Part shown: one piece after another, positions 52,913 to 62,575 of the stretch
Position numbering within the stretch: the first letter of the stretch is position 1
Layout: each line of letters starts with the position of its first letter
The notes under the pieces: model-generated
Database searches by the model: none
The model's input: the letters and a program-made list of their open reading frames with translations, nothing else
Told to the model about the DNA's origin: nothing
Position numbers and translations under genes: made by a program
NCBI GenBank assembly: GCA_947085405.1
Contig: CAMTWO010000033.1
Coordinates: forward strand, 1-64,000
Reading direction: 5' to 3'
Length of the DNA: 64,000 nucleotides
Source of the DNA: JASEGV01 sp947085405
Lineage (GTDB): Bacteria; Bacteroidota; Ignavibacteria; UBA10030; BY39

Positions 52913-54367
52913 ATGTCAAAAGCAATCGAAGGATTAAAGCCAGAATTAGTCTGGAAATATTTTGCTGAAATTTGTCAGATCCCCCATGGATCCAAAAACG
53001 AAACAGCAATAATTGAGTATATGCTGAAAACAGCCGAAAAACTTGGCTTGTCAGCTAAAAAAGATAGCTTCGGTAACGTGGCAGTCTTTAAGGCAGGAAC
53101 CGCCGGAAAAGAAAAAGCCCCCACCGTAATTTTACAAGGTCATCTCGATATGGTGTGCGAAAAAAACAAAGATAAAGTACACGATTTTGAGAAAGACCCC
53201 ATTGAATTAATTCGCGAAGGCAACGTCCTTAGAGCAAATGGAACGACCCTTGGTGCCGACAACGGAATTGGCGTTGCAATTTCGCTCGCAATAATGGCTG
53301 ATAAAACACTCACTCACGGTCCGGTTGAATTTTTATTTACGGTCGATGAAGAAACCGGATTAACCGGTGCCCAAAATTTAAAGGGCGATTTTTTGAACGG
53401 CAAAATAATGATTAATTTAGATTCAGAGGAAGAAGGCGCACTTTACGTCGGTTGTTCCGGTGGTAAAGATTCTTTAGCTACACTTTTGATAGAATTGGAA
53501 GATGCACCGGCAGGTTATGTACCAATGCAAATTACGCTGTCGGGACTTCGCGGCGGCCATTCCGGTTTAGATATTCAAACCGGACGTGGTAATGCAATCA
53601 AATTATTGAATCGTATTCTCTGGAATTTAAATAATAAAATCGGTATTCGTATTGCAAAATTTGAATCTGGCAATAAACGAAATGCTATCCCACGAGAGGG
53701 AGAAGTTACGATATTCGTTCCTTCCGATAAAGTTTCGGAAGTCGAAACCTCCGTCCGGAATTTCGATGCCATCTTTAAAGCTGAATACAGTGTCGTGGAT
53801 AAGGGTGTAACCGTTAAGGTGGCAAAAGTCGATGCTACCGGTAAGGTATTTACGAAAAATTTCGCAGATCGTTTGTTAAACCTGCTCTATGCTTTACCTC
53901 ACGGTGTAATTGCAATGAGTCAGGATATAAAAGATTTGGTTGAAACCTCAACTAACTTAGCAATTGTAAATACGACTGATAAAGCAATTACGATTAGCAC
54001 GAGTCAAAGAAGTTCGATCGAAAGTTCTAAAATGGATATCGTAAGCCAAGTTCGTTCTGCAATGCTTTTAGCAGGAGCAAAAGTGGAACATTCCGACGGT
54101 TATCCTGGCTGGAAACCGAATATGAGTTCAAATATTTTAATTACCGCAAAAAGTGCTTATAAAAATCTTTACGGCAATGAACCTCATATCAAAGCTATTC
54201 ACGCAGGTTTGGAGTGTGGAATTATTGGTGAAAAATTTCCGGGTATGGATATGATTTCGATGGGACCGACTCTCGAAGCAGTTCATTCGCCCGACGAGAA
54301 GATATATATAGATACAGTTGAAAAGTTTTGGAAGTATCTATTAGAAATATTAAAGAACGTAAATTAA
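52913..54367 (+). CDS. pepD: Aminoacyl-histidine dipeptidase
   Basis: 484 residues, peptidase family M20C. PepD cleaves Xaa-His and other dipeptides in the cytoplasm. Both metal ions are bound by GHLDMVCEKN, ADNGIG, DEETGLTGA, NLDSEE and the late VHSPDE. The dimer or lid domain lies in the middle (GHSGLDIQTGRGNAIKLLNRIL in two helices). It may act on peptides from the OPT transporter upstream. A TATATT box is seen at about 52855 but no good -35, and a strong terminator follows. Confidence 0.94.
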   Translation: MSKAIEGLKPELVWKYFAEICQIPHGSKNETAIIEYMLKTAEKLGLSAKKDSFGNVAVFKAGTAGKEKAPTVILQGHLDMVCEKNKDKVHDFEKDPIELIREGNVLRANGTTLGADNGIGVAISLAIMADKTLTHGPVEFLFTVDEETGLTGAQNLKGDFLNGKIMINLDSEEEGALYVGCSGGKDSLATLLIELEDAPAGYVPMQITLSGLRGGHSGLDIQTGRGNAIKLLNRILWNLNNKIGIRIAKFESGNKRNAIPREGEVTIFVPSDKVSEVETSVRNFDAIFKAEYSVVDKGVTVKVAKVDATGKVFTKNFADRLLNLLYALPHGVIAMSQDIKDLVETSTNLAIVNTTDKAITISTSQRSSIESSKMDIVSQVRSAMLLAGAKVEHSDGYPGWKPNMSSNILITAKSAYKNLYGNEPHIKAIHAGLECGIIGEKFPGMDMISMGPTLEAVHSPDEKIYIDTVEKFWKYLLEILKNVN

Positions 54368-54397
54368 TTTTCCAAATTAAACATTAACATTTAACCC

Positions 54398-54435
54398 ACC
54401 ACGGATAACCCCGTTATCCGTGGTTTTTATTTCTT
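54398..54435 (+). terminator. Intrinsic terminator between pepD and rlmD
   Basis: A 12-base perfect stem, ACCACGGATAAC (54398-54409) with GTTATCCGTGGT (54413-54424), loop CCC, then TTTTATTTCTT. It abuts the rlmD ATG at 54436, so rlmD has almost no room for a separate leader. Confidence 0.95.
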
Positions 54436-55842
54436 ATGCAAGAAACAAATGAAATAATTTTAAAAATCGATTCATTATCCTTCGAAGGAAAAGGTGTAGC
54501 GCGTTCCGGAGGAAAAGTATTTTTCGTGGACGGCGGCGTACCGGGCGATGTTGTTCGGTGTGTTGAAGTGAGGTCGAAAAAAAACTATAGCAACGCACGA
54601 GTGCTTGAAATTCTTGAACCATCTCCGCATCGCGTCCAGCCACGATGTAAGTATTTCGGTACTTGCGGAGGGTGCAAACTTCAATATCTCGATTATCAAA
54701 CCCAGTTGGAGTTTAAATACAAAAACGTCGTGGATGCGTTCGAAAGAATCGGCGGAATAAAAAATCCGAATGTCCTTCAGGTAGTCGGTTCAGAAGCATC
54801 CTACTTCTACCGGAATAAAATGGAGTTTACTTTCTCGAATCAAAGATGGTTAACTAACGAAGAGGTAAATTCAACGGATGAGATTAAAAAAACATTCGGG
54901 TTGGGCTTGCATATTCCAAAGTTCTTCGAAAAAGTTTTGGATATCGATGAATGCTGGCTGCAAAAGGAACAGACAAATAAAATAATCAATTTTACGCGTG
55001 AGTTTGTTCGTGAAAACGAACTTACAATTTATACTACAAAAACTCATGAAGGTTATTTACGGCATTTGGTTATTCGGACAAGTGAGGTAACCGGCGAAAT
55101 AATGGTTAACCTCGTTACTACATACGATAAACCGGCTATGATGAAAAAATATTCAGAGCTGTTAACTCAAAATGTTCCCGAAGTAACGACCGTTGTGAAT
55201 AATGTTACAAGTCGGAAATCGATGGTTGCTGTGGGAGAAACTGAAAGAGTTTATCACGGGAGCGGATTTATATACGAAAAATTGGGTGGTTATAAATTCC
55301 GCATTTCAGCAAACTCATTTTTTCAAACTAACTCGAAACAAGCCGAAAGGCTTTATTCAGTCGTGAAAGAGTATGCAACATTGAAAGGCGGTGAGGTCGT
55401 TTACGACCTTTACAGCGGAACTGGTTCGATAGCGTTATATCTTTCTGATTCGGCGGCGGAAGTTATCGGAATTGAGGTAGTCGAAAGTGCAATTCAAGAT
55501 GCAAAGTTAAACGCCGAACTAAACCAAATTGATAATTGCCATTTCATACAGGGCGACCTGAAAGATAAATTAACGAAGGAAACCGATTGGCTAAATCATC
55601 ATCCAAAACCTGATGTTGTTATTCTCGACCCGCCTCGCAGCGGGATGCATCCAAAAGTTGTTACTGAAATTGCAGCGCTTAAACCCAAACGAATTGTTTA
55701 TGTGAGTTGTAATCCAACAACTCAAGCGCGCGACATAAAAACTCTTATTGAAAGTGGTTATACTCTTGAAGTTATACAACCAGTCGATATGTTTCCTCAA
55801 ACCTTTCATATTGAAACAGTTGCATTGCTAACATGCCCTTAA
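54436..55842 (+). CDS. rlmD: 23S rRNA (uracil-5-)-methyltransferase, RlmD/RumA type
   Basis: 468 residues. A TRAM RNA-binding domain (about 1-60) is followed by the iron-sulfur motif CKYFGTCGGC (C71, C77, C80; a fourth Cys in DIDECWLQ). The SAM fold has VYDLYSGTGSIALYL and ends in the catalytic VSCNPTTQARD. The family methylates U1939 or U747 of 23S rRNA; which one cannot be told here. The start lies directly after a strong terminator without an obvious ribosome binding site. Confidence 0.92.
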   Translation: MQETNEIILKIDSLSFEGKGVARSGGKVFFVDGGVPGDVVRCVEVRSKKNYSNARVLEILEPSPHRVQPRCKYFGTCGGCKLQYLDYQTQLEFKYKNVVDAFERIGGIKNPNVLQVVGSEASYFYRNKMEFTFSNQRWLTNEEVNSTDEIKKTFGLGLHIPKFFEKVLDIDECWLQKEQTNKIINFTREFVRENELTIYTTKTHEGYLRHLVIRTSEVTGEIMVNLVTTYDKPAMMKKYSELLTQNVPEVTTVVNNVTSRKSMVAVGETERVYHGSGFIYEKLGGYKFRISANSFFQTNSKQAERLYSVVKEYATLKGGEVVYDLYSGTGSIALYLSDSAAEVIGIEVVESAIQDAKLNAELNQIDNCHFIQGDLKDKLTKETDWLNHHPKPDVVILDPPRSGMHPKVVTEIAALKPKRIVYVSCNPTTQARDIKTLIESGYTLEVIQPVDMFPQTFHIETVALLTCP

Positions 55843-55896
55843 TTTCTTCGTTTTTAGAGGAAAATATTTAAAAAATAACGATATGATTAAAAAGTC

Positions 55897-55924
55897 TTGC
55901 GTTTTTGGAAATTTTTCTTATATT
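55897..55924 (+). promoter_or_regulatory. Candidate promoter of the DUF5916 gene
   Basis: TTGCGT (55897-55902), 16-base spacer, TATATT (55919-55924), about 65 bases before the ATG at 55990. GGAGG (about 55975-55979) lies upstream of the start. Confidence 0.55.
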
Positions 55925-55989
55925 GAACTAAGATTTTTTAAAAACGAATAAACTAAATATCAATCAGTGGCTTTGGAGGCTGGTAGTAT

Positions 55990-58476
55990 ATGCTTTTTTA
56001 TAAGAATTATATTTTATGTGTCATCTACTTGTTTTTGGTGAATATACTTTTTGCAGACAGTAGTCCAAAAAATATCGTAGCTGTCCGTACGAATTCTTCA
56101 CCACAAATAGACGGTAATTTAAATGAGACGGGTTGGTTAAAAGCTGTACCTATGACCGATTTTGTACAATACGACCCGGTAGAAGGTGCAGAACCTACAG
56201 AGAAGACTTTTGTTCGTGTTTTGTACGATGACCGCGCTTTATATTTCGGTGTTATTTGCAGCGACGCGAATCCGGAAGGTATAAGAAAACAATTGACCCG
56301 GCGTGATAGAAGCAGCGAAGCAGATCGGTTCAGCATTACTATCGATTCATATAATGATGGACAGACAGGATTTGTTTTTGCAGGAACTGTTTCAGGTGTT
56401 CAATCGGATGGAGTATTGTATCATGATGGAACAATGTATGATATTCAATGGGATGCCGTATGGAATTATGCTGCAAAAATTAATAGTGATGGTTGGTCGG
56501 CTGAATTCGAAATACCTTTCAGCGCCCTGCGTTTCACAAATCAGGAAGGAGAAATAGTATGGGGGATAAATTTCAGACGCTACATTGCGCGCAAAAAGGA
56601 ATTCGCTGAATGGGTAATGATACCACGCAGAGAAACAGGGCGCATTTCAAAAATCGGAAATCTTTCAGGGATAATCGGTATAAAACCATCTCTGCATCTG
56701 TCAGTTCTCCCTTATGCAGTTTCACACCTTAATTTCGACCAGCAACAAAAACCGCATACATTTAAAAAAGTATTTTACAAGGACGTCGGCGTTGATATTA
56801 AATACGGTATCACAAATAATTTTACAATTGATGCAGCTATCAATCCTGATTTCGGACAGGTCGAAGTTGACCAAGAGGTAATGAACCTGACTGTATTCGA
56901 AACTATTTTCCCGGAGAAGCGTCCTTTCTTTTTAGAGGGGAGTCATATTTTTTCATTCGGAGTTACACCCGATGAGCAACAGTTGAATTTATTTTATTCC
57001 CGACGCATTGGGAGAGGTCCTAGATATAATTATATAATTGAAGCTTATAGAGGTTTTGGTTCAATATCTGAAATTACAAATTTACCGAAAAATACAACAA
57101 TCATTGGGGCTGCTAAACTAACAGGAAGGACTGAATCGGGCTTAACTGTTGGCGCACTATCAACTGTTACAGAGGGTGAACTAGCTGTTTACAAAGATTT
57201 AGCATTTGAGAGAAAAACGAAAATCGTTGAACCGAGTGCGAACTATAATGTGTTGCGTTTATCTCAGGATGTTCTAACAAATTCATCTATCGGATTTATG
57301 GCAACAAGTGCTTTCCTTGATAGGCAATCGCCAAACTATAGCGGTGGTGCTGATTGGAATTTAAGATTCTTTGATAATACCTACGCCTTCGACGGATATC
57401 TAACTGGTTCACAGTTTTCAGCTAGGGATGATTTCCTTCGTTATCACCAAAAATATCATGGTAGTGCGGGTAAATTATTTTTTGGGAAAATTGCAGGCGA
57501 AAACTGGCTCTATAATACTAGCTTCGATTATGCTTCAAAAAAATTCAACATAAATGAACTCGGTTTATATAACCGTCCGCGCGAGTTTGGCGGACGCTCG
57601 CAATTAGTTTATAAAGACGATCAGGGGAGTGGCATTTTTCTGCGGTATCTATTAATGTTAGTAACGGATTACAGGTGGAATTATGATGTATATAATACAT
57701 CAAAAAATATTGGTTTAGCTTCCAATTTCTTCCTTAAGAATTTTTGGTCAATTACCTTACACGTAATTCATGAATTGCCGGTATATCAAGGAGAAGAACG
57801 AGGCATAATCGGCTTATATAAAAAACCTTCAATTCTTTCGCTACAATCTGAAATTTCATCGGATACACGAATGCCCGTGAGTTTTAAAACACACCTGATT
57901 TATGAGGTAGATTCAAAGTTGAAAAAAGAAATTGTCGGTTCTTTAAACTTAACTTTGCGTCCTTTAACCTGGCTTGAGTTCGTTCCGATGTTCACATTCG
58001 CAAAGCGTTGGAAAGAAGAAACTGGTGTATTTTTAGGTGGCTCTTATTATAGCGACGTCGATCCTGTAACCGGTAAACCATACACTCTTTTTGGCGATAG
58101 GGACTTGGATTATTTTGATGTCGCATTGCGCGGTATAATTACATTACGAACTAATTTGAGTTTGCAATATTTTACACAAGTCTTTTTATATAAATGGCAT
58201 TACCGGAATTTCAAAAAAATTATCACCCCCGATAATTTAGAGGTAATTGATTATAATTTTTATTTTAAAAATTTAACTTTTAAAGCTTTGAATGCTAATA
58301 TCGTTGTGCGGTGGGAATTCTTACCGGGCAGCACTTTATTTTTTGCCTGGACGCAAGCCCGCCAAAACTTGGAGCCATTATTCTTTTCAAAAGTAACGAA
58401 AGATTTTTCAAATGCTTTCGATATTCCACCCGATAATGTTTTGTTGCTAAAACTAAATTATTGGTTTAATTTGTAG
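55990..58476 (+). CDS. DUF5916 outer-membrane protein with CBM9-like domain
   Basis: 828 residues. A signal peptide (about 1-22, cut near LFADS) is followed by a carbohydrate-binding module 9-like domain (about 28-215; IDGNLNETGWLKAVPMTDF, FRVLYDDRALYFGV-like). The DUF5916 region (about 220-828) is rich in alternating aromatic strands and ends in NYWFNL, as outer-membrane beta barrels do. The protein probably sits in the outer membrane and binds a glycan or similar ligand outside. No enzyme motif is seen. Confidence 0.87.
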   Translation: MLFYKNYILCVIYLFLVNILFADSSPKNIVAVRTNSSPQIDGNLNETGWLKAVPMTDFVQYDPVEGAEPTEKTFVRVLYDDRALYFGVICSDANPEGIRKQLTRRDRSSEADRFSITIDSYNDGQTGFVFAGTVSGVQSDGVLYHDGTMYDIQWDAVWNYAAKINSDGWSAEFEIPFSALRFTNQEGEIVWGINFRRYIARKKEFAEWVMIPRRETGRISKIGNLSGIIGIKPSLHLSVLPYAVSHLNFDQQQKPHTFKKVFYKDVGVDIKYGITNNFTIDAAINPDFGQVEVDQEVMNLTVFETIFPEKRPFFLEGSHIFSFGVTPDEQQLNLFYSRRIGRGPRYNYIIEAYRGFGSISEITNLPKNTTIIGAAKLTGRTESGLTVGALSTVTEGELAVYKDLAFERKTKIVEPSANYNVLRLSQDVLTNSSIGFMATSAFLDRQSPNYSGGADWNLRFFDNTYAFDGYLTGSQFSARDDFLRYHQKYHGSAGKLFFGKIAGENWLYNTSFDYASKKFNINELGLYNRPREFGGRSQLVYKDDQGSGIFLRYLLMLVTDYRWNYDVYNTSKNIGLASNFFLKNFWSITLHVIHELPVYQGEERGIIGLYKKPSILSLQSEISSDTRMPVSFKTHLIYEVDSKLKKEIVGSLNLTLRPLTWLEFVPMFTFAKRWKEETGVFLGGSYYSDVDPVTGKPYTLFGDRDLDYFDVALRGIITLRTNLSLQYFTQVFLYKWHYRNFKKIITPDNLEVIDYNFYFKNLTFKALNANIVVRWEFLPGSTLFFAWTQARQNLEPLFFSKVTKDFSNAFDIPPDNVLLLKLNYWFNL

Positions 58477-58498
58477 TATATTTAAACAAAAATGACTG

Positions 58499-58948
58499 AT
58501 GAGTAACCAAAACAACTTCGCCGAACAGATTGCTGAACTTACTTTTAACCTTCTTCTCAATTGCCAGGAAAAAGAGAGCAGGTTATCTGAACAGTTAAAT
58601 TTAACCGTATCCGAATTTCGAACTTTGCGAAATTTCCGGAAAGATATTAGCTTAAATATAAAGGAATTGACAATTCGAGTTCGTTTAAGCGGGAGTCGTC
58701 TCACACGAATTTTAGATGGATTAGAAAAGAAAAATATCCTCTCTCGCTCAATTGATAAACGGGATCGAAGAAGTATCATCGTTACTCTGTCTCCGTCGGG
58801 GGTTGAAATCGTGCACAACCTTGAAGCAAAATTCATCGAAATCCATAAAGAAATTTTGAAAGAAATTCCCCCATCTCAACATGATTCAATGATAGGAGGA
58901 TTGAGACAGTTGTTGCAATCGTTAGAAAGTTGGTTAAAAGTTTCTTAA
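58499..58948 (+). CDS. MarR family transcription regulator
   Basis: 149 residues with a winged helix in the middle (LNLTVSEFRTLRNFR, SGSRLTRILDGLEKKNILSRSIDKRDRRSIIVTLSPSG in helix-wing order). MarR dimers bind palindromic operators and let go when they bind a small ligand. It lies 22 bases after the DUF5916 gene on the same strand and may control it or the genes around it. No obvious operator palindrome was found next to it. Confidence 0.86.
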   Translation: MSNQNNFAEQIAELTFNLLLNCQEKESRLSEQLNLTVSEFRTLRNFRKDISLNIKELTIRVRLSGSRLTRILDGLEKKNILSRSIDKRDRRSIIVTLSPSGVEIVHNLEAKFIEIHKEILKEIPPSQHDSMIGGLRQLLQSLESWLKVS

Positions 58949-58955
58949 TATTTCA

Positions 58956-58984
58956 TTGCAAATCTAATCATTTTATCGTATATT
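58956..58984 (+). promoter_or_regulatory. Promoter of lepA and following genes
   Basis: TTGCAA (58956-58961), 17 bases, TATATT (58979-58984). It overlaps the marR 3' end region, and the predicted start (near 58991) lies inside the hairpin described at 58987. Confidence 0.65.
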
Positions 58985-58986
58985 TT

Positions 58987-59017
58987 AACCGCCCGCCATT
59001 GGCGGTTATTTTATTTT
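58987..59017 (+). terminator. Intrinsic terminator after marR, overlapping the lepA leader
   Basis: AACCGCC (58987-58993) and GGCGGTT (59001-59007) form a 7-base stem with loop CGCCATT, followed by ATTTTATTTTT. A transcript starting near 58991 would lack the first bases of the stem and so escape it. Confidence 0.75.
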
Positions 59018-59029
59018 TAGAACGGTTAA

Positions 59030-60826
59030 ATGGAAAACAACAGAAATTTTTGCATAATTGCACATATAGATCACGGTAAATCAACTATAGCCGACCGGCT
59101 ACTAGAACGCACCGGAACCATCACTCTGCGTGAAATGAAGGTAAACCAAGTTCTCGACGATATGGCTCTTGAACAAGAACGTGGTATCACGATTAAACTT
59201 CATGCCATTCAAATGAGTTACAAGGCGAACGATAAGAAGACCTATACTTTGAATTTGATTGATACACCGGGGCATGTCGATTTTTCGTATGAAGTTTCTC
59301 GCTCACTTGCCGCGTGCGAAGGTGCTTTGTTAGTTGTAGATGCCTCGCAAGGTGTCGAAGCACAAACAATCAGCAATTTATATCTTGCAATAGATGCTGG
59401 ATTAGAAATTATACCGGTTATCAACAAAATTGATTTACCGAGTTCGATGATAGAATCGGTCAAACATCAAATTATGGATTTGATAGGATGCCGCGAAGAT
59501 GAAATTATTTTAACAAGCGCCAAGCAAAAAATTGGAATAGATGAAATCCTGGAGGCAATCGTTGCCAGGATTCCAGCGCCAAAGGGTGATGTCGATGTTC
59601 CGTTACGCGCTCTGATATTCGATTCTATTTTTGATATTTATCGAGGCGCCGTGGTGTACCTTCGAGTTTTCGAAGGTTCATTAAAGGAAGGCGACAAGGT
59701 AAAATTTTTCGCAAACAACAAAATTTTTGATGCTGAAGAAGTTGGTGTATTGGAAATGAAACGGGTTCGTACTGGCTCGCTGAAAGCGGGCGATGTGGGT
59801 TACCTCGTTGCAGGTGTTAAAGACGTTCACGATACAAAAGTGGGCGATACAATTACCAATGCCGATAACCCGGCTTCAGAACGCCTGCCCGGATATAAAG
59901 AGGTGAAGTCGATGGTGTTTGCCGGCTTGTACCCAACTAATGCTGACGATTTTGCATTGCTACGTGATTCACTCGAAAAACTTCAGCTCAACGATGCTGC
60001 ACTTATTTTTGAACCTGAGACATCATCAGCTCTCGGCTTCGGTTTTCGCTGTGGCTTTCTTGGCTTGCTTCACATGGAAATTGTGCAGGAACGACTTGAA
60101 CGCGAATACAATCAAAATTTAATAACAACAGTCCCAAACGTCGAGTATCGTGTTACGACTCATAAAGGCGATGTTGTCTTGGTCGATAATCCAGCGCTGA
60201 TGCCGGAAATCGGAGATATCGAACGTGTCGAAGAACCTTATATTGCCGCTCAAATTATTACACCGACAGAATATATTGGAAATATAATGAAGCTTTGCAC
60301 CGAGCGCCGTGCAATTTATAAAAACACAACTTACCTCGATCCGACCCGTGCTGATCTGAGATACGAGATTCCGCTGTCTGAAATTATATTCGACTTTTAT
60401 GATAAACTTAAATCAACTACACGCGGTTACGCATCGTTCGATTATGATTTTTTAGATTATCGCGAATCGGATTTAGTAAAGTTGGATATCTTGTTAAATA
60501 GTGAATCGGTTGATGCACTATCCACCATAGTCCATCGCGATAAATCTTACGAATGGGGTAAAAAACTTTGTGCCCGATTACGTAAACTTATACCTCGTCA
60601 GATGTTCGAGGTTGTGATTCAAGCTGCAATCGGAAGTAAAATAATATCACGCGACACGATTTCAGCGATGCGTAAAAACGTTATTGCCAAATGTTATGGC
60701 GGCGATATCTCTCGAAAACGTAAACTACTCGAGAAACAAAAAGAAGGCAAAAAGCGTATGAAGCAGGTAGGCAGAGTCGAAATTCCGCAAGAAGCTTTTT
60801 TGGCTGTGCTTTCAATTGAAGACTAA
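59030..60826 (+). CDS. lepA: Elongation factor 4 (LepA)
   Basis: 598 residues, the usual length. GTPase motifs are AHIDHGKST (11-19), DTPGHVDF and NKIDLPS. Domain II, the EF-G-like domains and the LepA C-terminal domain (SYEWGKKLCARLRKLIPRQMFEV in part, SRKRKLLEKQKEGKKRMK) follow. LepA binds stalled or immature ribosomes. It is followed by two signal peptidase genes; lepA-lepB is a classic operon pair. Confidence 0.97.
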   Translation: MENNRNFCIIAHIDHGKSTIADRLLERTGTITLREMKVNQVLDDMALEQERGITIKLHAIQMSYKANDKKTYTLNLIDTPGHVDFSYEVSRSLAACEGALLVVDASQGVEAQTISNLYLAIDAGLEIIPVINKIDLPSSMIESVKHQIMDLIGCREDEIILTSAKQKIGIDEILEAIVARIPAPKGDVDVPLRALIFDSIFDIYRGAVVYLRVFEGSLKEGDKVKFFANNKIFDAEEVGVLEMKRVRTGSLKAGDVGYLVAGVKDVHDTKVGDTITNADNPASERLPGYKEVKSMVFAGLYPTNADDFALLRDSLEKLQLNDAALIFEPETSSALGFGFRCGFLGLLHMEIVQERLEREYNQNLITTVPNVEYRVTTHKGDVVLVDNPALMPEIGDIERVEEPYIAAQIITPTEYIGNIMKLCTERRAIYKNTTYLDPTRADLRYEIPLSEIIFDFYDKLKSTTRGYASFDYDFLDYRESDLVKLDILLNSESVDALSTIVHRDKSYEWGKKLCARLRKLIPRQMFEVVIQAAIGSKIISRDTISAMRKNVIAKCYGGDISRKRKLLEKQKEGKKRMKQVGRVEIPQEAFLAVLSIED

Positions 60827-60841
60827 CAAATTTTATTAACT

Positions 60842-61753
60842 ATGAACAAAACAGAAACAAAACATCATCCTTCCAAAACTCGCAAAGAAGAGAAAACTTT
60901 TAAAGAAAAAACTATTCACTGGTTCAAAGAAACCGGGACAATTCTAGGAATATTTTTAATATTAAATAGTTTTGTAATTGCTTCATTTCAGGTTCCGACC
61001 GGCTCGATGGAGAACGAAATTTACGGCGGCGATTTTTTACTCGTGAACAAATTTGTTTTTGGCGGTACTACCCCGCGTACAATTCCTTTCACCGATACAA
61101 AAATACCTCACTTCAAACTTCCCGCTCTATGGAGTGTTGAACGTGGCGATGTGATAGTATTTGCTTTTCCTGGCAACCGGGAAGAAGTAGAAGCTGAACC
61201 GTTTGCATATTACTTGAAACGTGCTGTGGCAATTGCCGGCGATACTTTGGAAATTCGAGACCGTGTTGTTTTCGTAAACGGCGAACCAGCCCCAATCCCA
61301 CGAAACATACATTTCAATACCGGAATGACTAAACCGAAAGGAGAAGCTGACGACAGAATTTTTCCACCGAGATCTCCCTTTAATGAAGATAATTACGGTC
61401 CTATAAGAATTCCCAAAAAAGGGGACATAATTGAATTGGGTTTTCACAATTATGCTACGTGGAAAATATTCATCGAACGCGAAGATCATAAAGTTACATA
61501 CGATAATCGAGGAGTATTTATCGATGGTAATTTACAAAATACATACGTCGTAGAAAGAGATTATGTTTTTGGTATGGGCGATAACCGCGATAACAGCCTT
61601 GATAGCCGCTTCTGGGGATTTATACCGACTTCTGAAGTAGTTGGCACACCTCTCATTTTATACTGGTCGTGGGATCCGCATATTTCAATTTTTGATTTTA
61701 GCAGGAAGTTAAGTACCATCAGATTTAATCGTGTAGGAAAACTCGTTAAGTAA
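60842..61753 (+). CDS. lepB: Signal peptidase I, copy 1
   Basis: 303 residues. One N-terminal helix (about 33-50) anchors the protein with the active site in the periplasm. Catalytic Ser55 lies in QVPTGSMENEI and Lys126 in FAYYLKRAVAIAGD; the GDNRDNSLDSRFWGF box is also present. It cuts signal peptides of Sec-exported proteins. Compared with copy 2, it carries about 20 more residues at the N-terminus and an insertion at about 150-180. It begins 15 bases after lepA. Confidence 0.94.
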   Translation: MNKTETKHHPSKTRKEEKTFKEKTIHWFKETGTILGIFLILNSFVIASFQVPTGSMENEIYGGDFLLVNKFVFGGTTPRTIPFTDTKIPHFKLPALWSVERGDVIVFAFPGNREEVEAEPFAYYLKRAVAIAGDTLEIRDRVVFVNGEPAPIPRNIHFNTGMTKPKGEADDRIFPPRSPFNEDNYGPIRIPKKGDIIELGFHNYATWKIFIEREDHKVTYDNRGVFIDGNLQNTYVVERDYVFGMGDNRDNSLDSRFWGFIPTSEVVGTPLILYWSWDPHISIFDFSRKLSTIRFNRVGKLVK

Positions 61754-61755
61754 TT

Positions 61756-62568
61756 GTGAGTGAGCAAGAAAATAAATTAAGTTGGCTGCGCGAACATCTT
61801 TTAATAATATTTATTACGATTATTGCCGGATTGTTTTTACGGACTTTTTTTATAGAAGTTTACCGTATTCCCACATCATCTATGGCAAACACAATTTTAG
61901 AAGGCGATTATTTACTTGTTAATAAATTCATTTACAACTTCAGAAGTCCTAAATATTTTCCCTTCACCGATACAGAAATTAAGCAATTATCCATTCCAAC
62001 TTTTCGGGAACCTCAACGGGGCGACATCGTGGTTTTTTATCATCCCGAAAACAGCAACGAAATCGAAAACTCCAACAGCGTCAGTTTCATCAAACGTTGT
62101 GTTGCGATAGCCGGCGATACAGTTCAAATTATCAATAACGTTTTATATATCAATGGCGCTGCATTTCCTGAAATTCAAACATCAGCTAATCATTCCTCCT
62201 ACAACTACGGACCGGTGGTCGTTCCTAAAAAAGGTGATCTCTTATCAATCAATAAATCGAATATCGCTGAATGGAAAATGTTTATCGAACGGGAAGGACA
62301 TGCTGTTAGTTTATCTGATAACGATTTAATTTTAGTGGACGGAATAAAAACAGACATTTATACAATCGAGAGGAATTATTACTTTATGCTGGGCGATAAT
62401 CGAAACAACAGTTCCGATAGCCGCGACTGGGGATTTTTACCGGATGAAAATATAATAGGCAAAGCTCTATTTGTATTTTGGTCGTGGAATCAAGAACTCA
62501 CTCTCAGTAATTTCATTGAAAAATTTGCAAGCATCCGTTGGAATCGGCTCGGGATGCTGATCAACTAA
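61756..62568 (+). CDS. lepB: Signal peptidase I, copy 2
   Basis: 270 residues starting at GTG, 2 bases after copy 1. It has one helix (about 12-33), catalytic Ser42 in RIPTSSMANTI, Lys113 in SFIKRCVAIAGD, and GDNRNNSSDSRDWGF. The two proteins are alike over their whole length, including EWKMFIEREGH against TWKIFIEREDH, so this is a local duplication. Both keep all catalytic residues. Confidence 0.94.
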   Translation: MSEQENKLSWLREHLLIIFITIIAGLFLRTFFIEVYRIPTSSMANTILEGDYLLVNKFIYNFRSPKYFPFTDTEIKQLSIPTFREPQRGDIVVFYHPENSNEIENSNSVSFIKRCVAIAGDTVQIINNVLYINGAAFPEIQTSANHSSYNYGPVVVPKKGDLLSINKSNIAEWKMFIEREGHAVSLSDNDLILVDGIKTDIYTIERNYYFMLGDNRNNSSDSRDWGFLPDENIIGKALFVFWSWNQELTLSNFIEKFASIRWNRLGMLIN

Positions 62569-62575
62569 TTTATTT

